Source: Prunella strophiata
Taxonomy: Eukaryota; Chordata; Aves; Passeriformes; Prunellidae
Assembly (NCBI GenBank): GCA_036583965.1
Contig: JAZBQD010000019.1
Location: forward strand, 19,263,085 to 19,327,084
Direction: 5' to 3'
Length of the DNA stretch: 64,000 bases
The translations under genes were made by a program, and so were the position numbers. This document shows, piece by piece, positions 39,241 to 49,860 of the stretch. Position 1 is the first letter of the stretch. Each line of letters begins with the position of its first letter. The notes beneath the pieces were generated by a model. The model was not told the DNA's origin, did not search any database, and saw nothing but the letters and a program-made list of their open reading frames with translations.

Positions 39241-40990
39241 GTTCTATATGCTTGATGGCCTCACCATGATATGTGACACACCATGGGTGAAATATCACCT
39301 GGTATTGCTGACTTATGAACATCTAATTTATCTGGTTTGTCTAATATATCCTGTATATTTTACAAGTGATTGAATTTCTTTGACCTATTTGCTGCAAAAG
39401 GGCTTTAGACATCTATTCAGGGTCATCCACAGTATAGACCAATTCAAAGAATTCATTGTGTTTATCTACTATAGCCTTGTCACATATGAGTTTTCCTTCA
39501 GAATTTTGTTACCATATGGTCTCACCAATTCCCTATCAGAGGTCTTTTAATGTGCTTAGTGACAGACTTATTATAAGTCTAAACACACTTTTGAAGGTGA
39601 TATTCAAATTATTTTTAATGTTTTTTAAAATTTCCTGTTCATGTATGCTCTGCATATTATGGTTTATTTTTTATCCATATTTAGCATGTTTTTAATTTCT
39701 TCAACATGGAGTTTTTATCTATGTTATCACTGTTAACTTGCATTCTGAACTCCTGACCTAACACAATATGTTTAGGTCTATTTTGATTTATTTCAATTTC
39801 ATATTCTTTTACTTGGACTTCCACTGTAATAATTTTTAGATAGAATTCAAGATTAAAAGAGTGTTTTAGGGGTTTGTTTGGAGTTTTTTGTTACATTTTG
39901 GTTGGTTGGTTATTGGTTGGTTGATTTGGTTTGGGGTTTTTTCCCAGGGTTTGTTCTCCCTGGGAAACTGCTTTTAACTGCTTCTCCCTGTTTCCTGCTT
40001 TTAAACCTTCTTCTGGCATGGTCACTATCACATAACAAATCTCCCAATAATATCTCTTGGTTCCTGCTGCATGGCTCAAGACTAAAGTTTTAACTTTTTT
40101 TCCTGTGAGTACTAAGACTTTTTTATTTTTCTAGAAATAGAATATTTTTCATAGCAAAAAAGTAAGTTTATACCTCATTCCATTCAATCCTATAAGATTT
40201 CTAGATAGATAATCAGAATCTCTCTCACTTAGTACTTCTCCCAAACTTGGAATTTTTTCCGTCTCACTCAGCATTTTGTATTTTTCTGATAAGGGCAGGC
40301 ACAGTTCCATGCTAGTTCTACATTTTTATTAATAACATGAAATTTCCATCCAAAATGAATAATGTTTTTAAATTATGATCATAATAATTTAATGTTCCCT
40401 AAGTTTCATAGATTCATTCCTTCTCCATTATGTCCTAGTCTAGAATCCCTATGAAGCTGGAAGCCTGGCAACACAACATTCCATGGCTTATTCTCTTTCC
40501 ACCAAGTCTCTGAGTTACCTGGTATCTCAGGGTAATTGTTTAGACTCCAAGAATTGTAATCATTCTTTATGCTATTTTCCAGGCTCCCAGCATAATTAAG
40601 GAAACACTAGTAAGTTTTTCCCCATTTCACCGATTAATGTTGCATATTCTATGCATAAAGCACTATGCTTCCCTTGGGAATTTCCTTCCTCTTTCGAGAG
40701 ACACTGCTTAGCTTTAGTTTTGATGTCACTTCTTCAGACTATATCAGCCTGAACTACCTGTTCTTCTGCAACAACAGGCTTTCTATTAACTTCTGATTTA
40801 AATAATCCTTTTGAGCATTTTGGTTTTGGGGTAGCTTTATCATTATGCCACAGCTGATTTCTTTCTACTCAATTTCCTCTGTTCATAAAGTTCTACAGTT
40901 CCTAATGTATCTAAAGCCCTACTGATTATTCAGTGTTCCTATTGGCTCCTCCACATATTGAAACTCTAGACTTCTATCTATATGTAGAAC
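39241..40990 (-). mobile_element. Probable upstream continuation of the same ancient LINE
   Basis: Sequence to the right keeps the same mixed, T/C-rich texture and patches resembling inverted LINE coding sequence. The clearest is around 40500-40610 (CCACCAAGTCTCTGAG, followed by a diverged GCTCCCAGCAT block); a weaker one is near 40880-40980. A GGTT microsatellite interrupts it. The similarity is patchy, so this part may be a second element or chance. If correct, the combined relic spans about 2.7 kb. Confidence 0.4.
39897..39938. repeat. GGTT/GGTTT microsatellite
   Basis: An interrupted run of TTGG and TTTGG units lies within the ancient LINE relic and is probably a later local expansion. 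Confidence 0.88.
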
Positions 40991-43900
40991 TAAATAGAAT
41001 TTCAAAGTTGAAGAAGAGTTCTCCTACTAGAAATACAAGCAGGGAAAAGGAAAAAAAAGTGGTTGAGGTTCAAAGTGGGCAAAGCAAAAGATTGCCATCT
41101 AAACAAAAGTGCAAGTTTCTTGAGGCATTGAACTCTCAGAGTGACCTTCCATGGAGTGAGTCAGAGAAATACCCGTGACAAAGTCATATTGTACACAGCA
41201 TAGCAAACCTAACTAGATTATTATAAACCCATGACTTTTAAGAATATCCAGGAATCAAACAATGGTTATGGATCTTTTCAACAGGCAATTCTTTTTTTTT
41301 TTTTTTTTTTTCAATCATTCCTTTGAAGTCCATATTTAAAATCTTTTCTTAGAAGTGTCCTCAATTCCCAAACTATGAAATGTGGGAAACATTCTTCTGG
41401 AAACATCAAAAAATTACTTTTTCCAGCTTCCTACTTTTTACAGTCAACTGTACGTTTTCTCTTCTAGCCATTAGGGTATATAGTTTTATAAAAGAAGTTT
41501 ACTTCAAATCATTCACTCTTTCAAAACTCAGTGTTAAAGGTAGAAAACTTTCTACTTTTAGGTAGAAAATTATGAAAAAAACAAATTAAAACCATAACAA
41601 GTTCTTGTTTGTTCTGTGGAAAAATAAAAAAAAAAACAACTGACTTTTCAATGTTGCATGGGCAAAGGTACAAAGGGAAGAAAAAAATGTTTTTTAAACT
41701 TGGGAAGGATTTTACTTGCTTGACACGTAAAATACAGTCTAAGTTCTGAGGAAAGTAATAGGCTACAAGTGCACAGAATTGATTTCTGTGTTCTGATACA
41801 TCTCTAGAAAAAATTCATATGTTCTTTCTCATAGAAACAGGAAGCTGAAGAAAACACTTCTCTAAAGAAACTGGAAAACAATGATCCAGTTATTTTATTG
41901 GTGGTGGTGATTTTACTATAATTTATTAGTAGAAAGAAAATTCATCATCATACTGTCCCCATATCTAAGTATACATTGTAGTTGTTCTTGAGACAGCCGA
42001 TATAAATATTACAGTTTTTATCATTCCCTCCAAAACTGGGTCAATGCACTTTCTTTTTTCCAGCTACCATCAGCTGCAAATTTGCAATTTGTTTCTTTTC
42101 TTTCAAGACAAAAAAACATTTATTTTAGTGTATTATAAATTTTATCTTTTACAGAACCACATATTTTGGGAACTATTTTTTGTGTCTATATTAACCCTTA
42201 AATGTCTTATTCCTTGATTCTTTTCAGCCATCTTTGTCCAACTTGCCAGAGAGGAAGTATTAGGTTTCTAAGTGGATTGGTGGGGTGATTTCATAATATC
42301 AGATGATTTCTTAAGACAATGCACATGTTCTTTTTAACTACACAGTAAACAGAGCTTTGTCTACAATCAGTTTAGTCCTGAAACAATCAACATTGACTCC
42401 CCCAAAAATGTCCAAGTAAAGGTTCCATTTAGAACATAGCCCTGCAAAACAAAAGCACATTTTTATGGCTGAATATTTGCAACTTTTAGGGTAAGCAGTG
42501 AGTTCTGAATACTTTGAATAAACCAGCAGGTTCCATCAGGCATATTCATCACATTTATCCAAATCGCATATGTCTGAGATTTATAGCAATGGAAACCAAG
42601 CTTTTAAGCTTTTTAACCTGAAGGTGATGGTATTTTGTTTCTATTACAAGGGCTTTTTCTGATTTGAGGAAATGGTTTCAAACCATGAATTAAACTGAGT
42701 GCAAAAGCTTGCGTGAAGATTGAACTATTCAGAAAAGGTTTCTGTTGCTTTTAAGCCAGCATCACCATGGAATCTATATCAGATTGAAAGCCAATACAGT
42801 CCTAAAGAAGAAATATTTAAACACTGTTTTTTCTGTCTAGCTTTGAGAATGCTGAACAAAGTGTAACAGGCTATGTGGTATAATTCTATGCTGGTGACTA
42901 AGAATGGTGTCCCAGACAAAGCGGGAGTGCACCAAAAGCTACCACTGTTTTATTTTGTATTTTAAATATGGATTTATCTTAGGGTAATGCTCATTACACT
43001 ATGATCTTGCCACCCCAAAGTGTGAAGGATGCAAAACAGTGCAGATAATTGCACTCAGAGGCTTAAGTATGTATGACCCATCAGCCCAACTGAGACAGGA
43101 GTTGCAGCATGCTTCCCTGAGCCACAGATGAGAAGTCTAGAGAGGAAGTGCTTTTACGAAATTTAATTGCAATTCCATTTAATGGCATGACCTATTTTAA
43201 AAATAATTTCACCCAATATCAAGACAAGCAACATTTAGGTGTGATGACCACACCTTAAGGGGAAGGGAAGAAATTTGAATGTTGTTTTTTTTTTTTTTTT
43301 TCAAATTGAGTTTTAGATGACAATACAACGTGTCCTCACAACTTTGCTCCATTAGGTTCTTTCCTTGACAAAGGTCGAACCTCTTCTTAGTCTTCCAGGT
43401 GTGTCAAAAAGAACATGAATGAAATATGTACAGTGACCTACTGATGCAACTCGCATTCAAGATTCTCAATGTTTTCAATCTACTTCTGTGTCAGATAGCA
43501 AGGATACTGAGAAGATCTAAGTGTTCCCCCGATAATGATCCCAGATTCTCTCACCTTTAGTCAGGCTGATCAGTATTTTACCCCAAGCAATATAAGTTAA
43601 GTAACTGTTAAGTTACTTATAAAGTAACTTAGAAAAAAAGGGTATTTGCTCAATAAACATTATTTATTTCTATAATCTAAAACTTTTTCAGAATATTTTT
43701 AAAGTCCTTCCTTCATATGTTTTATTCTGCCTGCCTTGAATACTTCCTCTAGATTTTGAAATAGATAGTACATAACTTCCCCACTGAAACTAACCTGGTA
43801 AAAAAAACATTTTTGTCAACCAAAATATCCTCTGCCAGATCCTAGAGTCTAAACACAGAAAGACAAGGCAAATCCAATACATCAGTTCAATTCTCTCCAA

Positions 43901-44305
43901 TTTTCTTTTTCTTTCAGAATAAAGGCTGTCTTTTATGTTTCCTCTTAATATTAGTAGGTGTTAATCTAGAAGTAACCCAGACTTTCAGGATCCATGACTT
44001 AAATTTTAGAAGTTTGGTGACAGCCAAAAAAAGAGTGTTGGAATGAAGATAAAAGCAACTCACCCTAATAATAATGGAATATGAAGCATTTTATTACATA
44101 TCATGGGTCACTGTTTCACTTTCAGTCCAGGGTAGTAGTGACTTTAGACTATTACCTTGTGAGAGCTGTTTTATGATCTCTACAAAATGAGTTGCTAAGT
44201 TCACTACATTTTCCTGTTGCCAAATATATAAATGTACACTTTCATGTAATCTAGCACCACTTTGACTAGTCTTACCTGAGAATCTAAGAAAAGAATGTGA
44301 TACAT
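40991..44305. other. AT-rich non-coding DNA with homopolymers
   Basis: No gene recognised. T20 lies at 41292-41311 and T17 at 43285-43301. A group of three short AAGTAACT-type inverted and direct copies lies at 43599-43629. Open frames are short and featureless. Confidence 0.6.
43599..43629. repeat. Three alternating copies of AAGTAACT
   Basis: AAGTAACT (43599-43606), its reverse complement AGTTACTT (43611-43618) and AAGTAACT again (43622-43629) alternate with 3-4 bp spacers. Either of two mutually exclusive hairpins could form. Confidence 0.85.
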
Positions 44306-44650
44306 TGCCCTGCTTTCAGCTGGGTTAGAGCTAATTTTCCTCCTGGTAGCTGGTACAGTGCTATGTTTTGGATTCAGTATGAGAATAATGTTAACACTGA
44401 CATTTAAATTGTTGATGTGCAGTGCTGTTGAGAAATGTTATTGTGCATCACTTTTTTCCCTTGAGCTTTCTTCTTCTTTCTCTCTTTTTCTTATCTTCCT
44501 TTTCATTACTATTATTACTAGCAGTATTAGTGGTAAGGTATTTTATTATATTTCATTTGTTAAATTGTTATTTTCTCAATAATGAGCTTAACATTTTTTC
44601 TGTTTCTCCTCTCCTAGGTGGAGTAGGGAGAAAGAAGTTGTGGAAGGATG
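44306..44650 (+). mobile_element. ERVL-type LTR fragment, internally deleted
   Basis: The first 100 bp (starting TGCCCTG, with GCTGGGTTAGAGCTAATTTT and GTAGCTGGTACAGTGCTATG) align with the 5' end of the solo LTR at 53883 and with the ERVL-type LTR common in songbirds. The sequence then jumps to the R/U5-like part (ATTGTGCATCAC, an ATTATTATTACTA block, a Pu/Py-rich end), so about 200 bp corresponding to the central TATA-containing region are missing. The right boundary fades near 44650 and no target-site duplication is clear. There is no internal retroviral sequence next to it. Short + strand open frames here are translation artefacts of the LTR. Confidence 0.8.
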
Positions 44651-45689
44651 TATATTCCAGATTAGCACTGAAGCAAACAGTTGAAGATTCTTGAGTGAGG
44701 AGACCCTATAATGATGTTTCTCAGTGCTGACTTTACTCTCCAGAACTCTCCAGAAGTCTTCATATCAAATTTCTCACTTAATTTAATTTAGTTTAAAAGT
44801 AACTTCTGGACATTTATTTTTTTCTTGGAAAGTGATTTCATTTTATTTTTTGAGAAGAGGGAAGGTCATGGATGGGAGACATTGTCAGTCAAATTTTAAA
44901 ACTTTTGTCTGTCCATCTGAGCAATCAGGCACCCAGATGATACTCATTTTGTCAGGGTGAAAATTAATTAGTGGACAGAAGTAAAACGCTGAATGCTTTT
45001 GCACCTTCAGCACTCAAAAGTAAATATCCATTCTTAAGTAATGATTTTGCCTAAAACACTCAACAGGGCAGTGCAATTCTTAACAATTAATTAAGCATTT
45101 ATTTGTGTAAACATATCAGTGTTAATGATATCAATCTAGGATGATTCCAGAGACAGACAAACTCAAAGCTCCGTGGCTGGACCATAACTTCCATAATATT
45201 GTTGAATGTTACAGTAATCTTAGGGGCAGTTTTCCAAGCAATATGTAAGGGAAGTAAAATCTTGTCTATGAGGAACCTGCAGCATTTTTCTTCATTTGAA
45301 AGTGCATGTGTATAAGATTTAATACAAAAATCCCTGTCAGCACAATTAAATCTAGGCTTCTGTTGAGAAGCAGCTCTTGCTTTTCAAACCTGGGAAGAGT
45401 GCACTTATTACACAGCTATGTACTCTTGAGTTGCATTGTGACATGGCAAAAGGAGAAGATCCAACCACACAAGACTCTTTTATTTGTTCTCCGGCTAAAA
45501 GCAAAATTTCAGAGGGGCCAAATCCTGAAATATACTGAAATTCATACAGCAATAAACAGCAGTTTAGCTACACAAGGTTCAATTTTTAAAAAATAAAATA
45601 AATGTGTGACAAAAGAATAGTTTGATGCTGTACATCTCTATATTTTTTTAATGTCAGTCTCTACATCTAGAATATTTGAGACTCCAGCC
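44651..45689. other. AT-rich non-coding spacer
   Basis: No gene or repeat recognised between the LTR fragment and the CR1 fragment. A 96-codon + frame at 45306-45596 has an equally open antisense frame and no recognisable domain. Confidence 0.6.
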
Positions 45690-45983
45690 AAGGGCTGCAA
45701 AGATGACTGAAGACCTAAGCAGCCCTTGAGACAAGGCTGAAAGAGTTTGGGTTGCTCATATTTGGAAAAAAATGTCAGCTATTTGAGCTTTTTTCTTTGT
45801 TTCTGTAAGGCTAAAACACTGGTACAAGTCAATCTGAGAAGTTTTATTTTTGAAGATATTCAAAATTCAACTTGGCATGGCCCTGAAAAACATTCTGTGG
45901 CTGACCCTGCTTTCACCAAGGTGGGTTGAGTAGAAAATCTCCAGAGATTTCTTCTAACTTCAATCAATTTCTTCTTTTGTGAA
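45690..45983 (+). mobile_element. CR1 LINE 3' fragment
   Basis: This resembles the 3' UTR of avian CR1. It starts with AGGGCTGCAAAGATGA, continues with an AGGCTGAAAGAGTTTGGGTTG block, and ends with GACCCTGC, AAAATCTCCAGAGATTTCTTC and a decayed copy of the ATTCTGTG terminal octamer near 45970-45983. The middle portion is shortened relative to my memory of the consensus. CR1 insertions are usually 5'-truncated, which fits a fragment holding only the 3' end. A 60-codon open frame inside is a relic without function. Confidence 0.8.
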
Positions 45984-46803
45984 TTTTTTTGTGTTAGTTC
46001 TAACCACTGTACTAATGTACCAAAGCAATAAGAGAAGGAGAGAGAAAGTATTTTCTTTTTCCCAGCAGTGGTAGATACAATAACCCTGTAGAAACTGATA
46101 TTCTGTGAACTAGTTTAGCCTTGCTCTATCCTTGCATTATATGGTAAAATATCTATTTTACCTATACTGAGGTCTCAGTTGGAGAGGTAACCTAGTCCTG
46201 TTTGAAAAGAGGTACTTGTCCATAAAAACAGAAATAGTGCTTTAGACAACTGGAAAATTTCTGGCAAAAATAAAACATCACCAGTTTTAGAGTTAGATGG
46301 TGTATTTAGGAGAGGGATTCCAGAATCCTGCTAAATGCAGGATTTATGCTGTTAAAGCATAAGCACTCAAATTCTGTCTAGATGGCAATTTCTCAGTCCT
46401 TTCAGGAAGCTGATGTTAAGGCACTTGAAGGCAGGCTCCTTTCAGTGGTCTGACCTTTAGGTGTCCCACATGTACATACCCACCTACTCTGGGTAACCTA
46501 ACCAAAGGGCTTTGCCTCTGTTTTTCTCTCCTACTAAAGGGGTAGTTCCTACACAGAAGTTAGGGCAAGTCATAACTCCCACCACACTGCTCAAGCCCAT
46601 ATGCAAAAGCTCTTAATCTTGTTCTAACTATAGTACACACATGTGCTATGTCAAAACTGTGCCTGAAGAAATCCATATATACATGTGCACAGTATACACT
46701 TAAAATAGCTACAGTAATTACAGGACAAAAAATCTTGTGTAGGTGTGTGCATGCAAATGTAGTTTCTCAGTCACATTTGATACCAGCTTTATATACCCAG
46801 GGG
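45984..46803. other. Unique AT-rich non-coding DNA
   Basis: No gene or repeat recognised. Composition is more balanced than average near 46430-46620, but no motif stands out. Confidence 0.6.

Positions 46804-46844
<41 letters not shown>
46804..46844. repeat. Poly-A tract (A41)
   Basis: Forty-one uninterrupted A residues form the longest homopolymer in the window. A second A8 run follows after ACTAACT. Avian CR1 does not end in poly-A, so this is either a simple repeat or the tail of a retroposed transcript. No recognisable transcript body lies immediately upstream. Confidence 0.95.
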
Positions 46845-46846
<2 letters not shown>

Positions 46847-49429
46847 AACTAAAAAAAAGGGGATAAAGTCCCTGAAGTTGTCATTCATTTACTAAATTTT
46901 GTGAAATGCCAGGCTCTCCTAATGATTACTGTATGTGAGACTGAGGGGAAAATGTCAGCTAGCCAGAATAAATGAAAAACTAGATTATAATATTTTCTAG
47001 CCCTGCCAAGTTCTAACAGTGCAAGAATACTTTTACATTTTATGAACCTTGGCTCTGGAATTTTCAAGTGTGACAACCTTTAGGTGTGTGGTTTAACTTA
47101 AATACAAACGTTCTCCATTTCCTTACCCTATTCTCTTTCAGTGCCACTCTCATATCTGAATAGCCTGATCAGGCAAAAGAAGAATAACCTGTTAATTCTC
47201 TGTCCATAATTTTGGTTTAGGTTTTGGATTTTACAGTTTATTTTTGAGAGATAGAAAAAATGCAACTTATTTTTTTGTGGAAACAGAAAGAAAAAGATTG
47301 AATAAACAAAGAGAAAAGAGAAGAAGTCTCATAATGTTTGCATTTGTGACCCAGTGGCAATTGTTTTTAGGCTGCAGGATCTCTGTTTGAAATTGTCAGG
47401 TGGAATTTTTGGAAGAGAAGCTGGCCAGACACACAGGAAAGAGACACATTTATTTTCCCTTTGGAAACAAACCAAACCAAATCAAAAACAAGAGGGATAT
47501 CACTTTAAAATATTTCCCTTCAAAAGAATAAAAGAGAATATGAATGTTTCAATAAAATTATATGGCAGTCACAATTGTAATGTCATGAACTTCTCAGTAA
47601 TTGGATCATGAAAAGTGTTAGTGAGGGAAGAAGGAATAGTAGAAATAAGCAATGCCTTTACTACAATGTATTTTGATCTCTGATCAGTTGGGTAGTATGT
47701 TCTCAAAAGGGTTTTTCTCCTTTTCTTTTTTTCTTCTGGCTCTGAATACTCAGAAACTTGCATGACAACCAGATGGAAAGCAAAACCACTGAGGTAGCTG
47801 GAGAAAAGACCAGTGCTAAGCTTACAGAAATGGTGTAATTCCAGTTTAGTTTCAAATTCTGTCAATCCATCTGTAAGAAGATGATGGAAATAGTAAAAGC
47901 ACCTGTTACTAGAATATCTAAACAGCTCAAAAGCAGTTATGAACAGTATAATAGTGTCCTGCCTAATGCAGGTGAAGATCTGGTGACAGTAACTCCAGGT
48001 CTGCTAGTAGTCTTTCATATCTCATGTCTTACTTTGTTCCTCTGGTTCACACCTGACTGCCATGTCAAACTCATGAAAACATTTTGACTCCAGGTTTTTT
48101 ACTTTGAAAGCTAATTTTCATAATGCTTAAGGGTTTAGATGTATATTGTTCAAACATTCAGATTATATCAAGAGTGGGCCAGTCTGTGCATCCATCAGAA
48201 GAAATGAACATTAGTACTGCTATTCATTCATTTATTTTTATGCAGTTTGAAGTGTCTGCCTCTGGCTTCAGGCATTTTTTAAGCAATTAAAATGTGCAGT
48301 CATGAACATGGAAGTTCACACAAAATACAGAGACAGTCAAAGCTGTCCAGTTAAAATGAAACTGACTATTTCTGTGTACTGAAACCTCCCATCTGAATAT
48401 CTGAGATGCTTCAATGCCACATTACGTGTCTAATTCTACTGGGAAATCAAGATAAGTATCCAACTGATTTCAAAAGGCTTTGAATTGTATTCCACATGTG
48501 CAAAAACTATGTTTATGTATTCTGCCATGTACTGTAAATAGTCTGGGCTGAATCAGATCAACAGGAGAACAGAAAACTAGTTACAGTATGCACCATCAAA
48601 GCCTCTTAATTTAAAGCTGTTTCTTATATGAAACATTTCCAGTGATCATATCTTCCTTTGTGTTACACAGAAGTGATGATTTACAAAACTGTGTCCCAAG
48701 ATTTTAGAACTTTAAAAAGTAAATGACAATTATAGCTGTGTAATGCACTTTCCAAACTAAAATTACCTGTCACACTTTTCAAAAGCTTCTATGTTGCAGA
48801 AACCTGTCTATTACAGAGGTGCTGTGCTTATGTAAGCACAAAGACCTTGATTCAATTGCACTTTTGTTATCATACAAGTGACATTTCAGATGCCTCAGGA
48901 CCTGTGAGACATTCATGTGAATTGACTGATATGAGGGAAAACTTCTGTTTACCCAAGGCTCTCCCTTGTGGCTGCTGGGGTTCCAGCTGGATATTCCTCA
49001 ATTTATTTCCAATAAACCCCAGCAACTGGATGTCCAGGAAGCTGAATCAAGCCTGTAATATGAATGGAGAGTTTATCTTGGCTGCCTTTATTCTAGTAAC
49101 TTAAGTGTGACATGGACTTTCCTCTGACCTGAGGTACAGAGTGACCATGCTGAGCTAGTATCAATTTTATAATGTCCTCTCCTACCTCAGAAAAAGGTAG
49201 AAACACCCTAACTGTCTGCTGGTAATGGCTAACATCCCAGACTAGGATGTTTAGAACATCACTAGATGCCTTGGAGCAATTAAAACTTGTGCATGGAACA
49301 TCCTAGCAATTCATGGGTACAATCAGCTGACTTTCAGTGTTTGAGTTTACTCCCTGCCTCTTCTCAATTGTCTCACAGAGATGTTGACCATGTATTTAGG
49401 GCACTGTAAATGTCACCAGCTCTCATAGG
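46845..49429. other. Unique AT-rich non-coding DNA
   Basis: No gene recognised. Frames at 47354-47611 (+), 47569-47865 (-) and 48847-49104 (+) have no family resemblance. Sequence becomes gradually less AT-rich towards 49400. Confidence 0.6.
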
Positions 49430-49860
49430 AATATGGGCCTTCATCATAGGGATTCTTTCCAAGGGAACAGGGCAGGGGCTGACAGCCAGGGCCCACCCCA
49501 AGGTCCAGGAGCAGAGCAGGGGCAGCCCAGCCCCAGGCATCAGACACCTCCATGGAGTTGGAAATGGGCCAGGGACAGGAAGGGTTGTGGGTCCACAGAT
49601 GAGCCAGGCAGGACAGGATTGTGGAGAGCTGCAGATCAGCACTGCCATGCTGCTGCTGGACAAGGGCTGATGGCCCTGGGAAGCTGACATTTAGTCCTAG
49701 GTTGTACACAGGATGCAGAAGCCCCAGGAAAGGTCAGGCAAGGGCAGACAGGACTGTCAGGGGCCTGAGAGCAGCCTCATCATCTTCACAGACTCATAGA
49801 GGCTCCAGAGCAGCCTCCTACAGGGGCTGAGACTTCACAGGAGCTGTACCAGCTCTAAAT
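49430..49860. other. GC-rich segment with no CpG; possible old repeat
   Basis: About 430 bp are conspicuously rich in G and C (many CAGGG, CCCAG and GGGCAG motifs) within an AT-rich surround, yet I found no CG dinucleotide in them. CpG loss with high GC is typical of methylated, decayed repeat or retrotransposed sequence, not of an active CpG-island promoter. Several frames are open on both strands (up to 105 codons), as expected from the scarcity of AT-rich stop codons. I could not assign it to a named repeat family. An ERVK-type LTR or an unlisted satellite unit are possibilities. Confidence 0.6.

Noticed and set aside
46648..46848. Lysine-tailed small protein
   Set aside because: The Lys run is simply the A41 tract read in frame, and the rest has no coding character.
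49373..49830. Several overlapping frames of 84-105 codons on both strands as genes
   Set aside because: Their openness follows from the local GC richness, which removes AT-rich stop codons. Frames overlap on both strands without any recognisable protein.
49430..49860. CpG-island promoter
   Set aside because: The segment is GC-rich but contains no CG dinucleotide on reading, the opposite of an unmethylated promoter island.
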